Part shown: piece by piece, positions 1 through 9,809 of the stretch
Layout: every line of letters begins with the position of its first letter
Position numbering within the stretch: position 1 is the stretch's first letter
NCBI GenBank assembly: GCA_019749805.1
Contig: JAIEPH010000020.1
Span: 1 to 44,199, forward strand
Direction of reading: 5' to 3'
Source: Mycobacteriaceae bacterium
GTDB lineage: Bacteria; Actinomycetota; Actinomycetes; Mycobacteriales; Mycobacteriaceae
DNA length: 44,199 bases
Program-made: the position numbers and the translations under genes
The notes under the pieces: generated by a model
What the model was told of the DNA's origin: nothing
Databases searched by the model: none
What the model saw: the letters and a program-made list of their open reading frames with translations, nothing else

Positions 1-86
1 CGCCTGCACCCGACTTGGATGCCGACTCACTACGCCCATCCAAAGTCTTGACACGACCTACAGCCAGTTAGTCGCCGCCGCCCACC

Positions 87-116
87 GTTGCGAAAGCTTG
101 CAACCGTGCTGCAACC
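87..116. promoter_or_regulatory. Operator-like TGCAAC repeats upstream of the aldehyde dehydrogenase
   Basis: GTTGC at 87-91 and GCAAC at 100-104 form an inverted repeat with an 8-base spacer. A second TGCAAC at 110-115 repeats the right arm 11 bases downstream, about one helical turn, on the same face. This suggests cooperative binding of a regulator about 70-100 bases before the start codon. No regulator gene is in the window and none is assigned. Confidence 0.4.
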
Positions 117-152
117 CTTTCTTTCCTACCTTCAGTGACGTGCGCCACAGCT

Positions 153-167
153 GGTGTCGGCGACACC
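153..167. promoter_or_regulatory. Perfect 7-bp inverted repeat before the aldehyde dehydrogenase
   Basis: GGTGTCG and CGACACC are perfect inverted arms around one central G, 18 bases before the ATG at 186. It could be an operator, or a small hairpin in the 5' leader close to the ribosome binding site GGGAAGGA at 173-180. The sequence alone does not decide which. Confidence 0.45.
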
Positions 168-185
168 GGACAGGGAAGGAAATCC

Positions 186-1709
<1,524 letters not shown>

Positions 1710-1757
1710 GTTCTAACGAAACAACGATCATCCCACCAACGAACAAGGAGTACGAAA

Positions 1758-2822
1758 ATGACACAGACACTCGGCAACAACGTCACCGGCGACACCTCCG
1801 TCGCCACGATGCGCGCCGCGGTGGTCACAGAATTCGGTGCGCCACTGGACATCACCGATGTGGAACTACCTGTGCCCGGATACGGCGAAGCCCTCGTCAA
1901 GCTGGAGACATCAGGCATCTGCCACACCGATTTGCATGCGGCGCACGGTGACTGGCCGGTGAAGCCGGCTCCTCCTTTCGTTCCCGGGCACGAGGGATAC
2001 GGAACCGTGGTGGCACTCGGCGAGGGAGTGCAGGATCTCGCCGTCGGCGACAAGGTCGGCAATGCGTGGCTGTGGTCGGCGTGCGGCAGCTGCGAATTCT
2101 GCCGCACCGGCTGGGAGACGCTGTGCGAGAGCCAACGTAACGGCGGCTATTCAGTCGACGGCAGCTTCGGCACCTACATGGTGGTGAACGCCGCCTACGC
2201 GGCGCGCATCCCCGAGGGCGCCGACCCGCTCGAGGTTGCTCCGATCCTGTGCGCCGGTGTGACCGTGTACAAGGGGCTCAAGGTCACCGACACCCGACCC
2301 GGCCAGTGGGTCGCGATCTCGGGCATCGGCGGTCTCGGTCATATCGCGGTGCAGTATGCCCGAGCGATGGGTCTGCGCGTGGTGGCCGTGGACATCGACG
2401 AGGCGAAGCTGGCACTTGCCGAACGACTCGGTGCCGAGGTCACCGTGAACGCCAAGACCCAGGATGCGATTGCCGAAGTGCAGAAGGCGACGGGCGGCGT
2501 GCACGGCGTGCTCGTCACCGCGGTGCATCCACAGGCGTTCGGGCAGGCGATCGGCCTGGCGCGGCGCGGCGGCACCATCGTCTTCAACGGTCTTCCGCCA
2601 GGCGACTTTCCGGCACCTATCTTCGACATCGTCCTCAAGGGGCTCACCATTCGCGGCTCGATCGTCGGCACCCGCCAGGACATGGCCGAGGCGCTCGACT
2701 TCTACGCCCGCGGGCTCATCCACCCGACCGTCACGAGCGCAGGCCTCGACGACGTCAATGAGGTGTTCGAGCGGATGGAGCGCGGCCAGATCGACGGTCG
2801 CGTCGTCATCGACTACCGGTAG
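1758..2822 (+). CDS. Zinc-dependent alcohol dehydrogenase (AdhP-like)
   Basis: A 354-aa medium-chain zinc alcohol dehydrogenase. The catalytic zinc ligands are Cys55, His78 (in GHEG) and Cys165. The structural zinc is held by Cys109, Cys112, Cys115 and Cys123. A Rossmann GIGGLG motif lies at 189-194, and the acidic VVAVDIDE following it favours NAD over NADP. The start has the ribosome site AAGGAG. It forms a likely operon with the upstream aldehyde dehydrogenase, giving a two-step alcohol-to-acid route such as ethanol to acetate. The N-terminal 15 or so residues are a poorly conserved extension, and a second in-frame ATG (residue 18) could be an alternative start. Confidence 0.93.
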   Translation: MTQTLGNNVTGDTSVATMRAAVVTEFGAPLDITDVELPVPGYGEALVKLETSGICHTDLHAAHGDWPVKPAPPFVPGHEGYGTVVALGEGVQDLAVGDKVGNAWLWSACGSCEFCRTGWETLCESQRNGGYSVDGSFGTYMVVNAAYAARIPEGADPLEVAPILCAGVTVYKGLKVTDTRPGQWVAISGIGGLGHIAVQYARAMGLRVVAVDIDEAKLALAERLGAEVTVNAKTQDAIAEVQKATGGVHGVLVTAVHPQAFGQAIGLARRGGTIVFNGLPPGDFPAPIFDIVLKGLTIRGSIVGTRQDMAEALDFYARGLIHPTVTSAGLDDVNEVFERMERGQIDGRVVIDYR

Positions 2823-2844
2823 GCAATCCCGGCAAGGCGCGGAC

Positions 2845-3597
2845 TCAGGCGGCCGGCGCCGCACCGACGGGAACGAAGCCGGAGCCGGGCCGGTTCTTGG
2901 CGACGATGTCGGCCAATTGCGTGTTGAACGACATGTTCACTGCGGGCGTGTGCAGTGGGATGTATTTGATGATGCACGTCGGAAGCTCTTCGGAGAACGC
3001 GCCGTGGATCATGCCCACCAGCCGGTTGTTGACGGTCACCGGCGCCCCGGAGTCGCCCGGCTGACCGCACACCTGGTTGATGAAGGTGCCCGGCTCGTCG
3101 CCCGGCCCCCAGGTGATGCCGCACGAGTACCCGGTGGTGCGGCCGAGCTTGCAGGCGATGTCGCCGACGAGGGGGTCGGGGCCGAGGCCGTCGATCTGGA
3201 AGCCGTCGATGTTGTTGACCGGACGCACCTTCTGCGGGTCGAACTCGATGACCGCGTAGTCGAGAAGGTCGTTGCCCGCCACCATCGTGCCGAGCACGCC
3301 GGCATCCTCGTGGCCCTCCGCGGCGACCTGCGCGCCCGGACCACCGCAGTGCGCGGAGGTGAATCCGATCAGGCTGCCCCGGTTGTCGTTGCCGATCGCA
3401 GTGAGCGTGCAGAACGTCTCGCCGTTGACCACCAGACCCGAGCCGCCGCCCAGCGTGACGGGAGCCTGGGCGTGCGCGACCGCGGGGGTCGGCACGAATA
3501 ACGCCATCACGGTGGCGACAACCACTGGGATCCGCAGGCGGCGGCCGCTGCTCCTCAACTGGAGAACCTCCTCGACTCGCCCGACCTGCGATCCCAT
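2845..3597 (-). CDS. Secreted trypsin-like (S1) serine protease, Rv3668c-like
   Basis: A 250-aa protein with an N-terminal hydrophobic signal segment at about residues 20-43, ending in an AHAQA-type cleavage region. A chymotrypsin-fold protease domain follows. The triad is His83 in TSAHCGG, Asp113 in LLDYAV and Ser183 in GDSGAP. Several cysteines (63, 84, 149, 159, 177, 208) could form disulfides outside the membrane. The reading frame is open further upstream to 3900, but that part is antisense to the holin-like gene. The ATG at 3597 leaves a short cytosolic stretch, and the exact start is uncertain. It is convergent with the alcohol dehydrogenase (22-base gap). From memory this is the position of M. 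tuberculosis Rv3668c. Substrate unknown. Confidence 0.85.
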   Translation of the reverse strand: MGSQVGRVEEVLQLRSSGRRLRIPVVVATVMALFVPTPAVAHAQAPVTLGGGSGLVVNGETFCTLTAIGNDNRGSLIGFTSAHCGGPGAQVAAEGHEDAGVLGTMVAGNDLLDYAVIEFDPQKVRPVNNIDGFQIDGLGPDPLVGDIACKLGRTTGYSCGITWGPGDEPGTFINQVCGQPGDSGAPVTVNNRLVGMIHGAFSEELPTCIIKYIPLHTPAVNMSFNTQLADIVAKNRPGSGFVPVGAAPAA

Positions 3598-3607
3598 TCG
3601 TCGGCCA

Positions 3608-3613
3608 AGTCTA
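3608..3613 (-). promoter_or_regulatory. Candidate -10 box for the secreted protease
   Basis: Read on the minus strand this is TAGACT, matching the mycobacterial TANNNT -10 pattern. It lies 10 bases before the ATG at 3597, so the transcript would have a leader of only a few bases. Chance matches are possible. Confidence 0.35.
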
Positions 3614-3691
3614 ACGTCGGCCGGAATCGTTTGACCGCGCGCCGCATGGCAACATGAACCGCAGTCCGACATGAATGCGGGAGGAATTGTC

Positions 3692-4219
3692 GTGAGCGAT
3701 CGCAGGAATGGCGTGCCGACCACCGTGACCTCAATACCACTGGTCGACCCGCACGCTCCCAAGCCCGACCCGTCGATCGGCGACCTCGTCAAAGACGCCA
3801 CCGCGCAGGTGTCCACGCTGGTACGCGCCGAGGTGGAGCTCGCCAAGGCCGAGATCACCCGCGACGTCAAGAAGGGCCTCACGGGCAGCGTGTTCTTCAT
3901 CCTCGCGCTGGTGGTGCTGTTCTACTCCACCTTCTTTTTCTTCTTCTTCGCCGCCGAGCTGCTCGACACCTGGCTGTGGCGATGGGCGGCATTCCTGATC
4001 GTGTTCGGGGTGATGGTCCTGGTAACCGCGATCTTCGCGCTCCTCGGCTATCTCAAGGTCCGCCGCATCAGGGGACCGCAGAAGACGATCGAATCGGTCA
4101 GGGAACTGCCCGAGGCACTGACACCGGGCCACGACAGGTCCGGCGCCGTGGCGATCAAGTCGAACGGCGACGGAAAGTCCGGCAAGCCGGCGTCGACCTC
4201 TGACCCGTCAGGCTGGTAA
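3692..4219 (+). CDS. Holin-X-type (phage holin superfamily) membrane protein, Rv3669-like
   Basis: A 175-aa protein with an amphipathic segment rich in charged residues (STLVRAEVELAKAEI). Two strongly hydrophobic helices follow, the first with an unusual run of phenylalanines (FFFFFF) and the second around WLWRWAAFLIVFGVMVL. The tail is hydrophilic and rich in Gly, Lys and Ser. This arrangement fits the Actinobacteria Holin-X family (PF07332), whose cellular role is not established and need not involve phage. The GTG at 3692 was chosen over the ATG at 3671 because GGGAGGA sits 7 bases before it. Its stop shares bases with the ATG of the next gene (TAATG), so the two are translationally coupled. 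Confidence 0.75.
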   Translation: MSDRRNGVPTTVTSIPLVDPHAPKPDPSIGDLVKDATAQVSTLVRAEVELAKAEITRDVKKGLTGSVFFILALVVLFYSTFFFFFFAAELLDTWLWRWAAFLIVFGVMVLVTAIFALLGYLKVRRIRGPQKTIESVRELPEALTPGHDRSGAVAIKSNGDGKSGKPASTSDPSGW

Positions 4220-5169
4220 TGCCACCCGATCCGTCGGTCGTTCGGATCGACGGTCCCTGGAAACATCTCCAGGTGCACGCCAATGGAATTCGCTTCCATG
4301 TAGTCGAGGCGCAATCCCAGGACTCATCGTCCATACCTGTCACGGAGCGCCCGCTGGTCATCCTCCTGCACGGGTTCGGATCGTTCTGGTGGTCATGGCG
4401 TCACCAACTCCGCGGGTTGACTGGTGCGCGAGTGGTGGCCGTCGACCTGCGCGGTTACGGCGACAGTGACAAACCGCCACGCGGATACGACGGTTGGACG
4501 CTGGCCGGCGACACCGCCGGGCTGGTCCGCGCGCTCGGCCACAACGCCGCGACGCTGGTCGGCCATGCCGACGGCGGCCTGGTCTGCTGGGCGACCGCGG
4601 TGCTGCATCCGCGCATGGTCCGGTCGATCGCGGTCGTCAGCTCGCCGCATCCGGTCGCACTGCGCGCTTCTGCGCTGACGCGACGAGACCAGGGGCGGGC
4701 GCTGCTGCCGTGGATGCTGCGCTACCAGATTCCGGCATGGCCCGAGCACTCCTTGACACGCCACAACGGCGAGGCACTCGAGCGGCTGGTTCGCAGCCGC
4801 GCAGGTGAGAAATGGCTTGCCTCCGAAGACTTCTCCGAGACGATTTCGCATATGCGGTGTGCGATCCAGATTCCCTCGGCCGCGCATTCGGCGCTGGAAT
4901 ACCAGCGCTGGGCGGTGCGCAGCCAGTTCCGCGGTGAAGGGCGGCGGTTCATGCGCTCGATGCGACGGCCCATCAACGTACCGGTGCTGCACCTGCGCGG
5001 CGACGCCGACCCGTACGTCCTCGCCGACCCGGTCTACCGAACCCAGCACTACGCACCGCATGGCCGCTACGTATCGATCGCCGGCGCAGGGCATTTCGCT
5101 CACGAGGAAGCGCCGGACGCGGTCAACGATCAGCTGTCGCGCTACGTGGCGCAGGTGTACGGCGCCTGA
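4219..5169 (+). CDS. ephE: Alpha/beta hydrolase, epoxide-hydrolase-like (Rv3670/EphE-like)
   Basis: A 316-aa alpha/beta hydrolase. The oxyanion segment HGFGSFWWSW is near residue 55. The nucleophile elbow reads GHADGG, placing Asp rather than Ser at the nucleophile position, as in epoxide hydrolases and haloalkane dehalogenases. A late acid in RGDADPYV and the base His in GAGHFAHEE complete the triad. The start overlaps the stop of the holin-like gene. Its stop codon abuts the convergent marP stop with no spacing, so neither gene has room for a private terminator. The name follows the M. tuberculosis gene at this position and is inferred; the substrate cannot be read from sequence. Confidence 0.82.
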   Translation: MPPDPSVVRIDGPWKHLQVHANGIRFHVVEAQSQDSSSIPVTERPLVILLHGFGSFWWSWRHQLRGLTGARVVAVDLRGYGDSDKPPRGYDGWTLAGDTAGLVRALGHNAATLVGHADGGLVCWATAVLHPRMVRSIAVVSSPHPVALRASALTRRDQGRALLPWMLRYQIPAWPEHSLTRHNGEALERLVRSRAGEKWLASEDFSETISHMRCAIQIPSAAHSALEYQRWAVRSQFRGEGRRFMRSMRRPINVPVLHLRGDADPYVLADPVYRTQHYAPHGRYVSIAGAGHFAHEEAPDAVNDQLSRYVAQVYGA

Positions 5170-6357
5170 CTAGGTGACGCAGGATCCCGTGGCGACGCGC
5201 GCGGTGTTGTTGATCTTGTCGAGCTGACGCCCGACCTCCTCGGCCGTCAGCACGAAGCCGGTGTCGGCGTCGTCGACCGCCGCACCGAAGACCACACCGA
5301 GCACCTTGCCGGTGCGGTCGATCATGGGTCCACCGGAATTGCCTTGTCGCACACTGCCTCTGACGGTGTACACCTGACGCGTGACGGTGGTGTTGCGGTA
5401 GATGTCGGGACCGTTGAGCTCGATGGTCTCGCGGATACGGGCAGGCGTCGCGACGAAGTCGCCGCCACCCGGATATCCCATCACGACGGCGTCGGTCCCG
5501 GTGGCGGCCTCGCCCTGCGTGAATTCCAGCGGTGTGGCGGTCAGGTCGGGAACGTCGAGGATCGAGATGTCGGCCTGCGGGTCGTACGAGACGACGTAGG
5601 CGTCGTATGTTCGGCCGTCGACCTCGACGGTGGCACTTTCTGCACCGGCGACGACGTGCGCGTTGGACATCACCCGATTCGGCCCGACGACGAATCCGGT
5701 GCCCTCGAGCACCTTCTGGCATCCGGGCGCGACACCGCGGATCTTGACCACGCTGGGCCGCGTCGCCGCAACGACGGGGTCGCCCGCCAGCGCGGCGTCA
5801 GGAGCGTCGACGGCGACGATCGGGGTGCGCCCGAACGGTTGCAATACGTCGGGCAGGCCGGAGGTGTCCAGCAGCGCCGACAGCCGCGTCGGCACGGACC
5901 TCAGCCAGCTCGGTGCGACGTCGTCCACTTCCTTGAGCACCACCGAGCCCCGTACGGCGGCGGCCAGGTTCGGCTGGTCGGAGGTTTGCAGCGGGTAGGT
6001 GAGCATCCACGCGGCTACCAGCACGGCGACGATTTGCAACGCCACCCCGATGGTGGAGTCCAGCGTCCGCACCCCGGGGTTGCGAATGGCGCCCCGCACG
6101 GCCCGGCCGAGCACCACGCCCGCAATTTCACCGACGACCACCAGTGCGAGGATCAGGAACAGCGTCACGAAGAGCTTGGTGCGCGGACCCTCGAGGTTGG
6201 CGACGACGTGCGGGGCCAGCAGGACACCGGCCACCGCGCCGAGCACCACGCCCACGAAGGACAGCAGCGATCCGAGCGCGCCGGAGCGCCATCCCGAGAC
6301 GGCGGCGATGAACGCCACCGCGAGGACGGCGAGGTCGAGCCATTGCGACGATGTCAT
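5170..6357 (-). CDS. marP: Periplasmic serine protease MarP (acid resistance)
   Basis: A 395-aa membrane-anchored protease. Four hydrophobic helices occupy roughly residues 6-122 (a CvpA-like domain), then a chymotrypsin-like protease domain faces the periplasm. The triad is His234 (SNAHVV), Asp263 (QADI) and Ser341 (GNSGGP). Cys213 and Cys393 sit where the redox-controlled disulfide of M. tuberculosis MarP (Rv3671c) lies. There the protease is needed for pH homeostasis in acid and oxidative stress and cleaves RipA. It is last in a minus-strand operon nudix-marP, its ATG overlapping the upstream stop by four bases (ATGA). Confidence 0.95.
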   Translation of the reverse strand: MTSSQWLDLAVLAVAFIAAVSGWRSGALGSLLSFVGVVLGAVAGVLLAPHVVANLEGPRTKLFVTLFLILALVVVGEIAGVVLGRAVRGAIRNPGVRTLDSTIGVALQIVAVLVAAWMLTYPLQTSDQPNLAAAVRGSVVLKEVDDVAPSWLRSVPTRLSALLDTSGLPDVLQPFGRTPIVAVDAPDAALAGDPVVAATRPSVVKIRGVAPGCQKVLEGTGFVVGPNRVMSNAHVVAGAESATVEVDGRTYDAYVVSYDPQADISILDVPDLTATPLEFTQGEAATGTDAVVMGYPGGGDFVATPARIRETIELNGPDIYRNTTVTRQVYTVRGSVRQGNSGGPMIDRTGKVLGVVFGAAVDDADTGFVLTAEEVGRQLDKINNTARVATGSCVT

Positions 6358-7148
6358 GGTTGCGCCTTACGGTAGTCGTCGTCGCGTCCGACTAGCGCCA
6401 TTGCGTCCTCTAGTTCGCGGATGTCGTCGGTGTTCCACGACTGCGCCCAGCCGGCGACGTCGAGCATCGCCGAGACGACCTGCCCGGTGAATCCCCAGAC
6501 CAGCATCTCGTTCAGCAGGAACGCCGGGCCGGCGGAGCGGCGCGTGTTCTCCCTGCGGTAGACCATGATTCGGTTCTCGGGATTGACGAACGCCCGGACC
6601 GGGACCCGCGCCACCACCGCCGTTTCGGACTCGTCGACCACCGCCACCGGCCCCGGATCGGGCGAGTAGGCGAGCACCGGCACGACGTGAAAGCCCGACG
6701 GCGGGATGAACATCCGCTCGAGGGTCGCCAGCGGGTGCAACCGGGCCTGGTCGATGCCGGTCTCCTCGGTGGCCTCGCGCAGCGCGGTGAACACCGGTCC
6801 GGTGTCGCCTGGATCGGCGGCCCCACCTGGGAACGCGGCTTGTCCGGCGTGGTGACGCAGGGTGGACGCACGCACGGTCACCAGCAGATCGGCCTCGTCG
6901 GGAAGGCCGCCGGACTGAGAATCGAGCGGGCCGGAGAACAGCACCAGCACCGCGGCGTCCCGCCGCGCCCCGGTGACCCTGGCCTTCAAGCTGGCCTTCG
7001 TGTTCGCGGCGGTGACCATCGCCAGCACCTCGGGAGGCACCCGCCTGCGGTAGGCGTGCTTGATGTCTTCGGAGTTGTCGACCAGCGGTTTGAGCCACGA
7101 TGGGGCCGCATCGGGAACGAGTTCGCTCCCGTCGCTGGCCCAACTCAC
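6354..7148 (-). CDS. NUDIX hydrolase, CoA pyrophosphatase-like (Rv3672c-like)
   Basis: A 264-aa NUDIX protein. The Nudix box ends in REATEETGI near residue 135 and is preceded by LRHHAGQAAFPGG. That pattern matches the UPF0035 signature of coenzyme A pyrophosphatases, which cleave CoA to phosphopantetheine and 3',5'-ADP. The N-terminal 90 or so residues are an extra region seen in actinobacterial members. The GTG start at 7148 overlaps the stop of the thioredoxin-like gene (GTGA), so the gene is inside an operon with it and marP. CoA specificity is inferred from the signature. Confidence 0.85.
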   Translation of the reverse strand: MSWASDGSELVPDAAPSWLKPLVDNSEDIKHAYRRRVPPEVLAMVTAANTKASLKARVTGARRDAAVLVLFSGPLDSQSGGLPDEADLLVTVRASTLRHHAGQAAFPGGAADPGDTGPVFTALREATEETGIDQARLHPLATLERMFIPPSGFHVVPVLAYSPDPGPVAVVDESETAVVARVPVRAFVNPENRIMVYRRENTRRSAGPAFLLNEMLVWGFTGQVVSAMLDVAGWAQSWNTDDIRELEDAMALVGRDDDYRKAQP

Positions 7149-7792
7149 CCCGGCTCTCCTAACTGTGGGTCGATGGCGGCCGCAATCTCGTCGGCGTCGG
7201 CGAAGGACCGCGGCAGGATTGCGGCAACGCTACCGTCCGCACGCAGCACAACCGTCGCGGGCATGACGTTCGGAACCTTCAGCGCGGCCGCGATCCGCCT
7301 GCGGCCGTCCTGCAGCGTCGGCAGGTGTACGCCCAGCTCAGCGAGTCGCAGCAGGGCCGCAGTCTCGTTCTCGTCCTGATGCACCGTCAGCACCGTCACC
7401 TCCGAACCGACGCGGCGCTGGTATTCGGCCATCGCAGGCAGTTCTTGGGCGCACGGTGCGCACCAGTAGGCCCACAGGTTGAGCACGACCGTGCGGCCCG
7501 CGACCGCCTTAGCGACGTCGACGCTGGACCCGTCACCGACGCATTCCAGGATGATGCCGCGCAACACCTCCGGACCTTCCCCGGCACCCGGCGCCGGGCA
7601 CGGTGCCAGGTCGGCGCGGGCCCGGGGTCCGGCCAGCGCCTCCGCGGTGTCGGCGTCGCGCCGGTCGCGGGAGCTGCCCGGACCGGTCGAGCCCGGCTGG
7701 GATTCGTCGCCGCCGAGCTGGGTCCACAGCGCGGCACCGAGGGCGACCACCACGACCATCACGGCCACGGTCCAGCGGGTCGAGGTGTTCAT
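7145..7792 (-). CDS. Membrane-anchored/secreted thioredoxin-like protein (TlpA/ResA type)
   Basis: A 215-aa protein with an N-terminal hydrophobic helix (residues 8-22) that would export or anchor it, followed by a Ser/Gly/Asp-rich linker. A thioredoxin fold carries the active site YWCAPC (Cys111, Cys114). The TlpA/AhpC-like layout with LNLWAYWCAPCAQELPAM indicates an extracytoplasmic thiol-disulfide exchange protein. Two more cysteines at 65 and 84 may form a second disulfide. The gene corresponds by position to Rv3673c. It is transcribed with nudix and marP. Because MarP carries a functional disulfide, this protein is a plausible partner, but that is inference. Confidence 0.87.
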   Translation of the reverse strand: MNTSTRWTVAVMVVVVALGAALWTQLGGDESQPGSTGPGSSRDRRDADTAEALAGPRARADLAPCPAPGAGEGPEVLRGIILECVGDGSSVDVAKAVAGRTVVLNLWAYWCAPCAQELPAMAEYQRRVGSEVTVLTVHQDENETAALLRLAELGVHLPTLQDGRRRIAAALKVPNVMPATVVLRADGSVAAILPRSFADADEIAAAIDPQLGEPG

Positions 7793-7811
7793 CGGTGCGT
7801 CGGGACGGCGG

Positions 7812-8564
7812 CTAGAGACCGGCCAGTGCCAGCAGGTGCTCGGTTTCGGGGCCTTTGACCAGAGGCGCGGCGGTCAGCGGGTCGGTGGGGCCGGCGCCGA
7901 AGGACGGGCAGTCCTTGGCGAGGACACATACGCCGCAGGCGGGCTTGCGGGCATGGCAGACGCGGCGGCCATGGAAGATCACGCGGTGGCTCAGGTCGGT
8001 CCACTCACTGCGCTCGATGAGCTCGCCGACCGCGTGCTCGACCTTCACCGGATCCTCTTCCGTGGTCCATCCCCAACGCCGGACGAGCCTGCCGAAATGG
8101 GTGTCGACGGTGATGCCGGGAATGCCGAAGGCGTTTCCGAGGATGACGTTGGCGGTCTTGCGACCGATGCCGGGCAGCGTGACGAGCTCTTCGAGCGTCG
8201 CAGGCACCTGTCCGTCGAACCGCTCGACGAGTTCTTGGCCCAACCGCATCAGGGAGTTGGCTTTGTTGCGGTAAAACCCGGTGCGCCGGATCAGTTCCTC
8301 CAGCTCGGCGCGGTCGGTCTGCGCATAGTCGAGCGCGGTCCGGTACTTCTTGAACAGCGCGGGGGTAGCGAGGTTGACGCCCTTGTCGGTGCTTTGTGCC
8401 GACAGAATCGTGGCGACGGCCAGCTCGAGCGGATTGGTGAAGTCCAATTCGCAGTACACGTGTGGAAATGCCTGTGCCAACTCACGATTCATTCGCCGCG
8501 CCCGACGGACGAGACCGAGGCGGGTCTCACCGTCTCTTTTGCGGGCACGCTTGGGCACAGTCAC
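7812..8564 (-). CDS. nth: Endonuclease III (DNA glycosylase/AP lyase)
   Basis: A 250-aa base-excision repair enzyme for oxidised pyrimidines. The helix-hairpin-helix [11 protein letters not shown] carries catalytic Lys136, followed by catalytic Asp154 in TVDTHFGR. The C-terminal 4Fe-4S cluster has the classic C-x6-C-x2-C-x5-C spacing at Cys203, 210, 213 and 219. The start is a GTG at 8564. A TACGCT box six bases upstream suggests a leaderless message. The gene lies 19 bases upstream of the thioredoxin-like gene on the same strand, so nth-trx-nudix-marP may be one transcript. Confidence 0.96.
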   Translation of the reverse strand: MTVPKRARKRDGETRLGLVRRARRMNRELAQAFPHVYCELDFTNPLELAVATILSAQSTDKGVNLATPALFKKYRTALDYAQTDRAELEELIRRTGFYRNKANSLMRLGQELVERFDGQVPATLEELVTLPGIGRKTANVILGNAFGIPGITVDTHFGRLVRRWGWTTEEDPVKVEHAVGELIERSEWTDLSHRVIFHGRRVCHARKPACGVCVLAKDCPSFGAGPTDPLTAAPLVKGPETEHLLALAGL

Positions 8565-8570
8565 GAAAAC

Positions 8571-8576
8571 AGCGTA
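8571..8576 (-). promoter_or_regulatory. Predicted -10 box for leaderless nth
   Basis: On the minus strand TACGCT fits TANNNT and is separated from the GTG of nth by 6 bases (8565-8570). That places the expected transcription start on or next to the start codon, the layout of mycobacterial leaderless genes. Confidence 0.5.
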
Positions 8577-8669
8577 CTGATCGGCACCGACAGGCCGCGC
8601 CGGAACACTGCGCGGACCGGTGACAATTCGTAATCCCGCTGAGACCTTGGGCGTGTTTACTTCTGCCTT

Positions 8670-9002
8670 GTGTCTTGGTTGCTCGTGGCCCTAATTCCGG
8701 GGCTGCTGATGATGGCAACTTTCGCGCTGGAACGGCTCGAGACGAGCCTGTCCCGCGACACGGTGTCGTCCAGCGACGTGGCAGCGTTTCTCGAACAAGT
8801 CGAGGCCGACGACGTCAACACACTTGCGCGAGACGGAATGAGCCGCGCCATCGACCGCCAGCATCGGCGATTACACGGGGAAGCATCGAAACAGAATGAC
8901 CGAATACCGGCCGCGGACCATGCTGGTTTGCCGACGCGGGTGTATATCCACAGCGGGATGAATCCTGAATTTCAGCGGACTCGACAACCCAATCGTGTGT
9001 AG
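8670..9002 (+). CDS. Small membrane-anchored protein, Rv3675-like
   Basis: A 110-aa protein of unknown function. It begins with one hydrophobic helix (about residues 3-20, [17 protein letters not shown]). The remainder is charged and hydrophilic, with a short acidic stretch (EQVEADD) and a basic one (RQHRR), consistent with a single-pass protein with a cytosolic tail. The start is a GTG at 8670; a TTG overlaps it at 8668 in another frame. From memory M. tuberculosis has a small membrane protein (Rv3675) at the same place between nth and crp. No domain is recognised. Confidence 0.6.
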   Translation: MSWLLVALIPGLLMMATFALERLETSLSRDTVSSSDVAAFLEQVEADDVNTLARDGMSRAIDRQHRRLHGEASKQNDRIPAADHAGLPTRVYIHSGMNPEFQRTRQPNRV

Positions 9003-9016
9003 CGTGGGCTCACGCT
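9001..9016. repeat. Short inverted repeat between the small membrane gene and crp
   Basis: AGCGTG and CACGCT form six-base arms around a four-base centre, immediately after the preceding stop codon and about 110 bases before crp. No T tract follows, so it is a poor terminator. It could be an operator in the crp leader, but it does not fit the TGTGA-N6-TCACA spacing. Confidence 0.3.
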
Positions 9017-9127
9017 GGAGGCGCAATGCCGACAACGTCGGCGGGGCCCACCTCTAGACTGATCTCGCTAACCAATTTGAGGTCGGCCTGCGCATGTCAT
9101 ATCAGCCAACAGCTTAAGAGGGGCAAC

Positions 9128-9802
9128 GTGGACGAGATCCTGGCGAGGGCCGGAATCTTCCAGGGAGTCGAACCCAGCGCCGTTTCAGCGCTGACCAAAC
9201 AACTGCAGCCCGTCGACTTCCCACGTGGGCACACCGTGTTCGCAGAGGGGGAACCCGGCGACCGGCTGTACATCATCGTTTCCGGCAAGGTGAAGATCGG
9301 CCGCCGCTCGCCCGATGGCCGTGAAAACCTGCTCACGATCATGGGCCCGTCGGACATGTTCGGCGAGCTGTCGATCTTCGACCCCGGTCCGCGGACGTCC
9401 AGCGCCACGACGATCACCGACGTGCGCGCCGTCTCGATGGACCGCGACGCCCTGCGTGCGTGGATCGCCGACCGCCCGGAGATCGCCGAGCAGCTGTTGC
9501 GCGTGCTGGCCCGCCGGCTACGCCGCACCAACAACAACCTCGCCGACCTGATCTTCACCGACGTGCCCGGCCGCGTGGCCAAGCAGCTGCTGCAGCTGGC
9601 CCAGCGCTTCGGCACCCAGGAGGGCGGCGCGCTGCGCGTCACCCACGACCTGACGCAGGAAGAGATCGCTCAGCTCGTCGGCGCCTCGCGCGAGACCGTC
9701 AACAAGGCGCTCGCCGATTTCGCTCATCGCGGCTGGATTCGTCTGGAAGGCAAGAGCGTTCTGATCTCCGACAGCGAGCGCCTGGCTCGCCGTGCGCGTT
9801 AG
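9128..9802 (+). CDS. crp: cAMP receptor protein, CRP/FNR-family regulator
   Basis: A 224-aa global transcription regulator, the same length as M. tuberculosis CRP (Rv3676). The N-terminal cyclic-nucleotide domain includes [15 protein letters not shown], the phosphate-binding cassette with its Glu and Arg-Thr-Ser. A dimerisation helix follows, then a winged helix with the recognition motif [21 protein letters not shown] near residues 175-196. The true start is the GTG at 9128 preceded by AGAGGGG; an in-frame ATG at 9026 would add an unconserved leader. A TGTGA-N6-TCGCA sequence in the whiB4-ponA2 interval of this window is a candidate target. Confidence 0.96.
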   Translation: MDEILARAGIFQGVEPSAVSALTKQLQPVDFPRGHTVFAEGEPGDRLYIIVSGKVKIGRRSPDGRENLLTIMGPSDMFGELSIFDPGPRTSSATTITDVRAVSMDRDALRAWIADRPEIAEQLLRVLARRLRRTNNNLADLIFTDVPGRVAKQLLQLAQRFGTQEGGALRVTHDLTQEEIAQLVGASRETVNKALADFAHRGWIRLEGKSVLISDSERLARRAR

Positions 9803-9809
9803 CTTCTCG

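Noticed and set aside
135..185. Upstream ATG for the aldehyde dehydrogenase
   Set aside because: No ribosome site, unconserved sequence, and it would place the perfect dyad 153-167 inside the gene.
9001..9016. Inverted repeat as a CRP autoregulatory site
   Set aside because: The arms AGCGTG/CACGCT with a 4-base centre do not match TGTGA-N6-TCACA.
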